In this document: one piece after another, positions 47,488 to 57,743 of the stretch
Layout: each line of letters begins with the position of its first letter
How positions within the stretch are numbered: the stretch's first letter is position 1
Assembly (NCBI GenBank): GCA_963680875.1
Contig: OY804578.1
Span: forward strand, 26,317,101 to 26,381,100
From: Bathymodiolus brooksi
Taxonomy: Eukaryota > Mollusca > Bivalvia > Mytilida > Modiolidae
DNA length: 64,000 nucleotides
Direction: 5' to 3'
The notes under the pieces: generated by a model
What the model was told of the DNA's origin: nothing
The model's input: the letters and a program-made list of their open reading frames with translations, nothing else
The model's database searches: none
Made by a program: the position numbers and the translations under genes

Positions 47488-48541
47488 CGTTTGAAGATAT
47501 AAAGATAAGGATATGGAACGAAAGATAACAATAGTTTGTTGTGCTTTGTTGTTTTTAATCAGTATCATTTGGATTCAATATTCAACCAGGTTCAATTCGC
47601 CAAGTAACGAGTGCTGTCCTCTGTATGGAAACCAGTCATCATTCAGGATTCCTCCACCATTTGCTATGAATCCGTTAAATAAAATTCGAACTGACTGTGG
47701 AGAACTTTGTGACATATCTAGGAAGGGTGTCTCTGGTCAGTTTTTCGACGAAATTAAAGCTTCTGTCGATTGTAAAGCATTGTTTAAAAATGAATTTATA
47801 GACCGAGGTCATGACCTTCCAAAGGCTCCAAAAGAAATGCCAGCAGAACTTCGGAATGAATATACTATGAACAATCGTTTGAGGGTAAAGCCTTGGTACT
47901 TCGATGAGAAATACTTGGGAGGAAATGCATATCTACCGTTATGGAAACAGACTCAAATTGACCAGTGGGTTTCATTAGCAAGACAAGGTAGATTAAAAGG
48001 TAACTACGGTATCCAGGAAACTAACTTTCTTCGTGACGGACTAAAACATGCTCCTGAAATTAAACAAGGTCGAGTGTTGGTAATTGGATCCCAAACTCCT
48101 TGGGTTGAGGCATGCGTTTTAGATGCTGGTGCTCGAGAAGTTGTAACATTGGAATATGGACAAATAATATCACAACATCCAAAAGTTAAGACTATGGTAC
48201 CATTTGACTTTCGTATGAGTTTTCTAAACAACACTTTGGGTAGTTTTGATGCTATCGTTACCTTTAGTTCTATAGAACATTCCGGATTAGGACGATACGG
48301 TGACGCTCTAAATCCATGGGGTGATATAATTGCTATTGCAAGGGCGTGGTGTGTGACTAAACCCGGTGGTTCATTGACGCTAGGTGTACCGTATGTCAAT
48401 AGCGGCGTGGATTATATTGCTTTCAATGCAGGAAGATTTTATGGAAAAATCAGATATCCGTATCTTGCTACAAATTGGCGTCAGATTTACAGGGGAAAAG
48501 GTGGAATGCACAGAGTACATGTGTTCAGTAAAATGAAATAA
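47488..48541 (+). CDS. DUF268 family protein, putative Golgi/ER type II membrane protein
   Basis: The coding part runs from ATG 47513-47515 to TAA 48539-48541, giving 342 residues. A splice acceptor (ttgtatttgtag) ends at 47487, so the first exon is probably untranslated and the ORF is intronless. Residues about 5-24 form a membrane anchor with a short basic cytosolic end. N-x-S/T sites at N40 and N239 fit a lumenal orientation. The body matches the DUF268 family (Pfam PF03269): DCGELC at 61-66, GRVLVIGSQTPWVEA at 186-200 (a nucleotide- or SAM-loop-like motif), VVTLEYG at 210-216, and FSSIEHSGLGRYGD at 251-264. The family resembles SAM-dependent methyltransferases but has no established activity; enzyme function is inference. 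A paralogue lies 15 kb downstream. Length and motif completeness suggest it is intact. Confidence 0.9.
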
Positions 48542-49057
48542 GGACGATATAATAGACATGTCTCACCACAGGGACCGGTAACATTCATCGAACGAAATGA
48601 CCCAAATTCCTATTTATACTACACTTGATATGATAGTACATAGGGATTTTTGTCAGTTTGTGCGATGAATGTTTCCTGTCCCTATGTGTCTCGCAGTCTG
48701 CATTGTAATGTAGAAAAGTGCAAAACAAATGTTGTTCTTGAAAAGTTGAATAATGCACAAATTTCTGTAAACTCCAATCGACCCAGTGAATATGAAATAT
48801 TCAAGAGGTTGGAAGACTTTACAAATTCGTTGTTCTTGGTTGTGCTTTTATAATACCTTTATTGAGGGACTTAACTTTACGCATAATACTTAAGATTCAT
48901 TTACAGTGACACTTATGCCAGTTACGGGTAGATTATGAGTGTGTGTGAGTGCATGTCGTATATTTGAAAGCATGTGCAATTTGTTCAGTTTGGCACATAA
49001 TCAAATTTGTTTACAGTTAATGTCAATATTTTACACTGTTTATCTTATTCTTTGCAT

Positions 49058-49063
49058 AATAAA
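49058..49063 (+). promoter_or_regulatory. Candidate polyadenylation signal
   Basis: AATAAA lies about 517 bp after the DUF268 stop codon. It is the first clear canonical hexamer downstream on this strand. There is no transcript evidence. Confidence 0.4.
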
Positions 49064-49261
49064 TTAAGATTATTTGATATTGTTAATACATGTGTAATAT
49101 TATTTCTTATAGAAAACATTATCCAAGGTACATAGTTGTAAAGAGACATTCTATATTGGAAATTTTATTATTATAGAATATACTATCTGATTTGTGGTGT
49201 TGTGGGTGTATAATACCTCTTTCAACAATATTTCAGTAATATAATAGTGTCCTGCTTTATT

Positions 49262-49570
49262 AACCGTATCGGTTAGCGTGCTCGCCTCGTGTGCGGTAGA
49301 TCGTGTGTTCGAGCCCCGATCTGGTCAAACCAAAGACTAAGAAAGAGAAAAGACTGGTTGGCTCAGAATCAGGATAATGTGTCCGAGTGGGCGTTATGTC
49401 TATCCGCGGACTGTTGTTTCAGTGAGCTAGCACTATAAAAATCAAACTAATCGTGTTTGTCTAGTACAAAGTGGATCTCTTCATCATTTCATTGAAAATT
49501 AACTTGTTCTCCCCATGATATAACTGAAAAATTGCAGAGTTGGCATTAAACAACAATCACTCAGTCACTC
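49262..49570 (+). mobile_element. tRNA-derived SINE
   Basis: Head with A box (cggttagcgtgctcgcctcg) and B box (gtgtgttcgagcc), the body blocks, and the complete tail aacaacaatcactcagtcac. Internally shortened after the head. Confidence 0.85.
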
Positions 49571-50244
49571 CTGTTTTATTTGTTGGGGAAACCCGGAGAA
49601 CACTCCTGATCCTGACATTCCTTTGATGTTCTATTCCAATAATGGGTGACGCTTAAGTCTTACGTAGATTCGAACGCACAGGATCTGCGCACAATATTTT
49701 ATCGAGATAAATATGTATTAGGTTATATCACATTCATAGAGAGTTACCAACAGAAGTATATAAGAAGTCACCAACAAAGCCGCATCTCTAAATATATTAT
49801 ATTATATTAAAACTTAGAAACTTTGATGATATGAAGTTTGGCTTGTTCTGTATTAAGCATTCTTTACAAGCAACTTAGTTTCCAATTTGTTTGTGCATAA
49901 TTCACCTCAGTTCAATGGAGAACATGTTCGTGATTGTGGTATACAATTCTCTATGAACCAGGAGCTTTTTCTGTGGGTCTACCCTGAACCCAGACATCTC
50001 ATCTTCTGTTTCATGAGTTCACATCAATCCAATCTTGTCAACATTTAGTATCTTCAAGCTACATCCCATAATCAATTAAAATGACAGGTTAGTACCAATC
50101 ATCTAACAGAAATATACAGGCAGTTGTAACATGTCAGCATAGTATTACTATATAGAAATATCTCATCTTCATTGTTATTTATTTTTGAAGAAAATGCGTC
50201 TTTTTATCCGCTTAGGCAATTGGACGTGGGTGTTTATCTCCAAA

Positions 50245-50565
50245 TGAGCAATTTTTCAGCCATATCATGGAGAGCACAAGTTTTATGTACATTCGATGAG
50301 AAGATGATTATGTCCACTTTTTACAACACAAACATGCTTAGTTGTATTTTTATTGTGCTAGTTCATGCACTAAAACAACAGTCCGGGGGTAGGTGCATAT
50401 CGTTCCACTCGGACATATTATCCTGATTGCGAGCCAACCAGTACTTACTACTTAATGTTGCGTGATTGGCGGAGAAGCAATAAATACCAATTATATAGTC
50501 TTTTAATTTTCTCAGACCGGACTCGAACCCATGATCTACCGCAATCGAGGTGAACATAATCAATA
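50245..50565 (-). mobile_element. tRNA-derived SINE, inverted relative to its neighbour
   Basis: Minus-strand copy with a B box (atgggttcgagtcc) and the cgagtggaacgatatg-type body block. The tail end reads ccatgatatggctgaa without the cactcac motif. It lies 60 bp from a plus-strand copy, forming an inverted pair. Confidence 0.8.
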
Positions 50566-50621
50566 GGAAATGTTCAAAGGGATATTAAAGTTCGTTTGTT
50601 TTTCAAATTGTTATGAACCAC

Positions 50622-50994
50622 ATTTGGTGGTGTAATGGTTAGCGTGCTTACCTCGAGAGCGGTAGGTCGTGGGTTCGAGCCCCAATCGGGTCAAACCAAA
50701 AACTATAAAATTGGTAGTTGTTGCTTCTCCGCTAAGAACGCAGCATTAAGGAGAAAGAGCAAAGACTGGTTAGCTCGGAATCGGGATAATGTGTCCGAGT
50801 GGGGCGACATGTATACCCACGGACTGCTGTTTCAGTGAGCTAGCACTATAAAAATCCAACTAAGCGTGTTAGTCTAGTACAAAGCAGACCGCATCATCAT
50901 CATCATCTCATTGAAAATTAACTTGTTCTCGCCATGATATAGCTGAAATATTGCTGAGTTTGCGTTAAACAACAATCACTCACTCACTCACTCA
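50622..50994 (+). mobile_element. tRNA-derived SINE, full length
   Basis: The best copy in the window: A box (taatggttagcgtgcttacc), B box (gtgggttcgagcc), body with tccgagtgggg and cagtgagctagcactataaa, a cat trinucleotide run, and the tail gttctcgccatgatatagct .. gcgttaaacaacaatcactc plus (actc)n. Confidence 0.9.
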
Positions 50995-53056
50995 AATTGC
51001 TATGTTCCTTTGGAAACGTTACATACATTTTAATCATTCATAATTTTGTGATAAGTATGTTTACTTGCACAAAACTCCATAAACATTCATATGAATGGCC
51101 ATCTATCAAAGCTATTTAATGATAAATAAATAATTCTAGCATGACGTCCTTCTTTCGCTTTGTGAACAAACGAACAATTCATCGATTGGGTATAATCTCA
51201 TTAGCATATGCGCCGGTGCATGTGACTGACTTTTCCGTCGTAAATGTACATGTTGATGAATTATCGTCTGCTCGAATTGGGCAGCATAAATTGTGTGCGA
51301 CATTTTCTGCAAATGTAAATATAAATTACCGTATACTACCGTATTTGTACTCTTAGACATATCAGAATCGAAATAATTCATGGAAGCCAGAATGTGCTTT
51401 GAGTGGTTGCCATGATTTATTTCTTAAATATATATCGCTGACCTGTTCCGATGCTTATTGAAGTTGGATTCGTACTAGTTGTCATGGTCTCTGGCTAGCA
51501 CGTGATTTCTGTCATGGACTCTTTCAAGCACGTGATTCCTTCAAAAACATACTTTGTCGTTGATATTATCTGTACTTTAAAATATATACTAGTAAGTGGT
51601 CTTATTTAAGTATATTGATGCCATGTGATAGGAGAAAATGTAGAATATATATGACATAAAACATTAATGGTCATCGACACACATGGTGTACATTCAGCTT
51701 CTGAGCATCAGTCGAGTGGGATCATATCAGAGACGGTCGTCGTAAGGATTTTTCCACCTGGAAATCAATTCATTTCGTGTATATCGTGTCGTGACATCTG
51801 CTCGGCTATGCAATAAAGTCGGTCTTATGTTTTAATTTACAATTCTCGCGCTGCACGAGACCGATGGCGTCATTCTGTATATTCATAGCGTACATAAACA
51901 CAGGGAATTCTTATAAACTTCAAGATTACAAGATGAGATTAAAACAGATAAGATTGAATTGAATAAATTCCATGCAAGTAAAAAAGATCTTTTTTTCTAA
52001 GTCTTTTTTTTCTGATCATTATGCTTGTTAAATATGTTTTAAGCGATGGTATTTCCCAAACATTTTTACCTTTCCGGTTTGTTGATGTAATCGTCATCAC
52101 AGATCATGACCTTTTCTGGAATGTAGGCCAACCAAATTGTATTTCAAAATACTTTGAAAATATGATGATTGATCATTCAGATTCCATCATTTTCTAGAAA
52201 ATGGCTGATTTTACCGGGAAAATGCATACAAGTGCTCTCCATTAGTCACAAAATGGCAGATTATTTTGCATTTCCACTGTTGCTTTAATAACAAATATAC
52301 CCCTTACTTCTTGGTGTAATGAAATGATATTCACAGAGATGATAGAAAACAGAATTAATTTAACAGAAATAATCCAAATTTATAGCATAAATTGAACAAA
52401 TAATTAAATTAAACCAGACAGATAAATGAGAATATCTGGGGGGAAAAACCTGTCATTATTACAAATAGCATCAACAAAACTGTATTGTTACCATTCTGTG
52501 ATAATAAATGTGATTGAAATAAATAGAAATCAGTCATTAATTGTTTTACAAAAATATGGTAGTATGTAGTCAGTCTAATATATTGCATTGACAAAAGCAA
52601 AAATACCAAATTCACTGGATTAAATATCTTGTTATATGGGTAAGCAAGTTCAATGTTTGCATCAAATAATTTATTTTTAATACTTCAATTTCAAACTATT
52701 TAAAAAAACATCTTTTGAAATTCTTCAGATAAAACAATTACATAGAAAGAGCTGATATACCGTACTTTCTTAATCTGGTTTACTTTTTAAGCTTAGTAAT
52801 GACAAAATCATGTGATTTATTTAACACTGACCGGCCTTATGTCGGCATTGCATTACCGAAAATTTTGAAAACTTGTCGGTTATCATTACCGAAAATTATT
52901 TTCTTTCGTTTCCGAAAGAATATTAGATATCATTACTGAAAATTCAAATTGAAATACAGGTTAAGGCCTAGAGGCAATCATTGCCTTACCGGTTTGTGAA
53001 CTGATCTATGTTCACTTTTTGTTCACTCATTCCAAATCAAATCTGTTCTTGAAATC
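50995..53056. other. Non-coding stretch
   Basis: No gene is supported. The motif cattaccgaaaat recurs three times at about 52850-52940, suggesting a decayed short repeat just upstream of the FLYWCH ORF. Confidence 0.45.
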
Positions 53057-53524
53057 ATGGAGATAACACACACGGAAACGAATAGGGGAAATAAAGCCAT
53101 CATAGTGAATGGATATATGTACAGGAGAATAAACGTTCTTAAAAATGGTGACATCGTATATATATGCAGCATAAAAAAGAACTGTACGAAGTCGATAACA
53201 ACAGATTCTGAGGGTGTTGTAATCATTAAAACTAAGAATCAGCATGTTTGTGGATATGATCCCACAGTACGGAAAGCCGACGCCAAACAACTACGCATCA
53301 GGTCTAGTAAAAACTCCAGAGATGTCTCTAAACGTCCATCAGCGGTTGTTAGAAATGAGCTACAAACTTTGGAGGAAAGTCACTTGCAACCCAAAGATAT
53401 TAGAAATGCAGCACTGGCTCTGTACAGGGAACGCAGGAAGAAACAGCCCACTCTTCCGAAGAGCAGAGAAGACACACATGATGTCATCGACAAAATTGAT
53501 ATTTTAGACAACATTTCCTTTTGA
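53057..53524 (+). CDS. FLYWCH-type zinc-finger protein, transposase-derived
   Basis: A single ORF of 155 codons from ATG 53057. Residues ~8-66 fit a FLYWCH zinc finger: a basic start (NRGNKAIIVNGYMYRR), then C37-x5-C43 and H63-x-C65 as likely zinc ligands, with Y/I at the usual aromatic positions. The remainder is basic and ends RERRKKQPTLPKSREDTHDV, a pattern I associate with FLYWCH-bearing Mutator-like transposases. In those proteins this region precedes the DDE core, which is absent here. It would be a DNA-binding protein, either a truncated transposase or a domesticated fragment. The last codons and stop lie inside a perfect inverted repeat (53506-53597), so the C-terminus may be an artefact of the rearrangement. 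No intron signals were found. Confidence 0.65.
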   Translation: MEITHTETNRGNKAIIVNGYMYRRINVLKNGDIVYICSIKKNCTKSITTDSEGVVIIKTKNQHVCGYDPTVRKADAKQLRIRSSKNSRDVSKRPSAVVRNELQTLEESHLQPKDIRNAALALYRERRKKQPTLPKSREDTHDVIDKIDILDNISF

Positions 53525-53597
53525 TGCTGGATCCAGCGTGACGTTAGAGAAATGTATTATTTTTGAGGATTCAGCATCAAAAGGAAATGTTGTCGGA
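53506..53597. repeat. Inverted repeat over the FLYWCH stop codon
   Basis: gacaacatttccttttgatg and ct pair perfectly with agcatcaaaaggaaatgttg and tc. The spacer is about 48 bp. The stop TGA lies in the left arm. It could be a template-switch duplication or the end of a foldback element. Confidence 0.85.
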
Positions 53598-53635
53598 ATG
53601 ATTAGACAAATGATAACAGCTTTTTTAATATTACT

Positions 53636-54020
53636 ATTCCCGATTTGCGATAACAAGAGTTATCGTTCTTGAATCGAGTTATCTTTTCCTGACAGAGTGT
53701 ATGTACACTTCCGGTTACATAACTGTAAACGTCACAAAACGTTTAAAAAATTGAAAAAACTATGTATTCTTATTCAAATAAAATCCGATTTATTGGAATT
53801 ACTTTATTTAGCTTTTTATATCGCCCGATATCGGTGGATTCTATGAGATCTGTATTTTTATTTCATATCCTGAATGACCGTAATTAATAAATTCAGTGTT
53901 TTATATTCAAAGATGTAGCATTTTCTCGAAAATCGGCTTTGCTGTTAAAATTACGGACGTTAATAGCGATGTATGCCAAATTCATTCCGATTTTCGCAGT
54001 GGAATCATTTGTTTTATTTT
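53636..54020 (+). repeat. 385-bp direct repeat, left copy
   Basis: Starts attcccgatttgcgataaca and contains cacttccggttacataactg, tatcgcccgatatcggtgga and gttaaaattacggacgttaa. It matches 56066-56453 at roughly 96 percent by eye. The ends are not TG..CA, so an LTR is unlikely. Confidence 0.9.
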
Positions 54021-56065
54021 TGCATATATCAACTTAGAATCAGAACAAAAACAGCTGTTGAATTTCATAATTATAGATCAGTGTTATTTTATCGAATTTG
54101 AAAATTAGAATAAAATCATCTGATTTTATGAGCACGTACATTAGGAATTTTCATCAATATCTAATAAATTTGTTTTTATGTTTTACAAATATTTAATTTT
54201 TTTTTTCTGATTATTTTGACTCGACAGATTGTACTTGTAAAATTACTTCAAATTAATTGTCGATAAACATTTCTGTCGTTTTTACAAATGCATTCAAAAT
54301 CAAATCATTCACAAACATGTTCATGTGGATTATAACCCATTAAAAAGTATGCTCGTACTTATTTCGTCATTAAAATTGTCAACTGTACCACATGCATACA
54401 GCTGGTTCAGAAAGTCGACGTCACTCGAGGACAACATATATGGCTATATATCGATGTCAAACTGCTTCATAAGTTTCATTGTTCGTTGGATTCTTAATTC
54501 CGTTGGTCAGCCTACCCACGAAAACCACGAAAATTGGTACCCCACGAATAAAAGTGATTTCACAGTACATCTTTTGAGGTACAAATATAACCGACACATT
54601 TAGTATGTCGAAAAATGTAATTGTTAAAAATTTGGATTAAGTTAATAAATTATATATCGTATCTGTGAATTTATCATCCTCATCAGGACGGTAAAGTTCC
54701 GCATCAGTTGATAGAACCATTCGGGTTGCACAAGCCAGGACCTGGATTTCCAACGTCATGAGTTGAGTTGAGAAGTGATTGACCGTTTTGTTGATATTGA
54801 TGGAATTGTTGATCATCACTTGTTAAACGTTCTTTTTAAATTTAAACTGTATATATGAAAGAATCCGTATGCACATGTATATCAATCACCCTTTTAAATA
54901 CCTGTGATCTTACATGTGTATCAATCACCCTTTTAAATACCTGTGATCTGAAAAGAAAATACTGGTTATTGACTTTAGGTCTTTAAAACAAAGTCTCGAC
55001 TGCCTGATGTACAAATCAAATTAAAAATACAACTGTTAATACATGTATTTTACTACACAATTCAGAGGTAAATAAGACAAATGTAGTGAGTGGTGGAATA
55101 GTCAAGTTAAATTCAGAGGAAGTAAATAAGATAAATGTAGTGAGTGGTGGATTAGTCAAGTTGAAGCCATTAAGTGTCAAAAGAAACGCCTAGAGTAAGT
55201 AAAACAGTATATATACTTTATTATTCCTGTAGAAAATATCAATGTATTTTACCGATCTACCCAACACTCCTTTAACACATAGATGAGTTAATTGTCTGTC
55301 GTCGCTAACATTTCACCATTTTATTCTATATTTCAGAGCCAAATTGTAAGGATGATCTTTGGGAAAGTGATATTAGTTAATACCACTGGGTGTTACTTAA
55401 AGGGGAATTATCTGCCATAATCGTAAATTTGTGTTACCCATAAAAACTATCGGATATGATTGATGCCTTAATAAAACGTTTTTTTGTAACTTATAAATGT
55501 TATGAAATGTACGCGCATCGGGAACAAAACCTGCAACTGCTTGTGTTTTGAGATCGATCAAGAAATGATTAATTATCGACATTGTTTACGGAGTTTGTCG
55601 AATCGTCATTAAATCAGTACAACAATGCAGATATTTCTTATTTTTTTGTGAATCTGCTTTTAGTCGGTGTTACGGACAAAGAACCATGCAAGTTTGCAGT
55701 TAATAAGCGACAAAATACAAATTATTCGTTTTTACCTGTCACTAGTAAGGTCAGTTGCATACGCAAAAAGCGAAGTCAAATTATTTGCTTGCAAGGAAAT
55801 AATTAATCGATGGTAATTTTCGTTCTCAAAAGGCCAAAAGGCGAAAAGTGGTTCGATAAGCTGTTTAATGTGAAATATTTACCTTTATTTCATCATTTTA
55901 AAGCTAATTACCAATTTTCAAAACATATATTTTTTTTGGTCTAAAACGTAGTTAGTGCCTCTTTAAGGTAAAATTGTGTACGGTGGTGTCGCTGGAGTTT
56001 TGATACCCCCCCCCCCTCATATATTACCTCAGAGTGACGACAATATCCATTCATATCATTCAGTT
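54021..56065. other. Non-coding DNA between direct repeats, with tandem duplications
   Basis: There is a twofold repeat of tatcaatcacccttttaaat (about 54878 and 54918). A twofold repeat of a ~54-bp unit with atgtagtgagtggtgga lies at about 55080 and 55134. An ORF at 54325-54603 (92 codons) is open, but I see no domain in it. Confidence 0.5.
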
Positions 56066-56453
56066 ATTCCCGATTTGCGATAACTAGAGATATCGTTCTT
56101 GAATCGAGTTATCTTTTCCTGACAGAGGGTATGTACACTTCCGGTTACATAACTGTAAACATCACAAAACGTTTAAAAAATTGAAAAAACTATGTATTCT
56201 TATTCAAATAAAATCCGATTTATTGGAATTATTTTATTTAGATTTTTATATCGCCCGATATCGGTGGATTCTATGAGAGCTGTATTTTTATTTCATATCC
56301 TGAATGACCATAATAATTAATAAATTCAGTGCTTTATATTCAAAGATGTAGCATTTTCTCGAAAATCGGTTTTGCTGTTAAAATTACGGACGTTAATAGC
56401 GATGTATGCAACATTCATTCCGATTTTCGCAGTGGAATCATTTGTTTTATTTT
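56066..56453 (+). repeat. 385-bp direct repeat, right copy
   Basis: Partner of 53636-54020, with a few substitutions and a 3-bp insertion (taataattaat against taattaat). The match ends at gttttattttc; a short block after it then rejoins sequence similar to that after the left copy. Confidence 0.9.
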
Positions 56454-57743
56454 CTTTTACAGGGGATTATCTTAATCTTGAAATGTTCAAGATATTTTAT
56501 CTGCTCGGAGTCTATTAAAAAGATGTCTATTTTTGCATGATATTTAGTTTTCTTTTATTTTTTTCAAGAGATCAATGCAGATTCCCACAGGCCCCATTCA
56601 AGAAATTGAATATTTTACCTTTAGTTATATACATGGTTCATGACTATTCATTCTTTGGTTCCACTGCGGATTTTGTAATAAAAAAGGAACATTTAGAGTT
56701 TTTACCGGATTTGGCCTTCTCCAAACGTCAGAGACGTCGGGTAGAAATATGACCGTAGAGTTAGACAGCCGGCATCCGCTCCTTCCAAAAGCTGGATGAA
56801 AATACAGATTTGGAGTTATTTGTACAAATCCAGAGAAAAATATGTTAAATAAGTAAATAACTTTTTATTATAGAAGTTTAAAAAAAGGGAATGTCGTGTA
56901 TATAATTTTCTTTATAAAAGTTAAAGCCTCTATAGCAGCTCATTGTTTCATTGTCATCTGACCGGCTTTTTAAAAGATACGTCCCTACATCTTTGTCAGA
57001 GCGCAAACTCATTCTTGTTACCACTGATTTTGTCATTACATTTCCGTTAATATGTAGAGCTCTATATATACATATCAGTCGACTTATGCAATCAGAAAAC
57101 GGCATATTATTGCTGTTTTAAATATTTCTAAGCCATGGAATTGAAAAAAAAATGAAAAAAGGGAGGGTAGGGTGTAAAAAGAGGGGATGATGTGTCCTTT
57201 CCACAAGCACATGTGCTCTCACTCTCATGTCTTATAAGAAAAAAATGTATCAAGTTATAATGTACAGGTACTTAGGATGGTAACTATGTCATTATTACAT
57301 GTTTACATCTATTCTTTTCATATTGTGGAAATCTAATTTGTATCTTATCTGAAAGAAGTATGAAAATTGAAGATTTTACTTCCTATCTAAATTACTAAAA
57401 GTCAAATATTTGTTTTTGGGTTATTTTACTCTTTTTTTGGATACAAAATCACCAATAGTTTTGGTGTCCACATACATTTTTAGGTCTGAAAGTTTAAAGT
57501 TTTCATTTCATCACCACTTTTAATTTTTTGATTTTTGATACAATTTTTTATTTTTTCCTTTTAGTAACAAGTAAGCAAAGGAAGTGCTTGTTGTTGACCT
57601 TACATATATAGGTGCTTGTATATCATATCTAGAGGTCACTTATTATAACCACCATATTATCATATCACGAAACAACTTCTAAGTCATATATACTGATTAT
57701 ACTTTTTTTTATCTATTAGTATAAACCTAGTTGTTTCTTTACC
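56454..57743. other. Non-coding stretch
   Basis: AT-rich; no ORF with recognisable content and no repeat family. Confidence 0.45.

Noticed and set aside
48004..48399. Minus-strand ORF opposite the DUF268 gene
   Set aside because: Shadow of the plus-strand gene; the paralogue at 63032 shows the same shadow at 63481-63837.
50622..50994. tRNA gene
   Set aside because: The A and B boxes belong to a SINE head that continues into a ~375-bp conserved body and tail; the acceptor stem does not pair. The same applies to the other SINE heads.
53636..56453. LTR retrotransposon
   Set aside because: The direct repeats lack TG..CA ends, and no gag/pol, primer site or purine tract lies between them.
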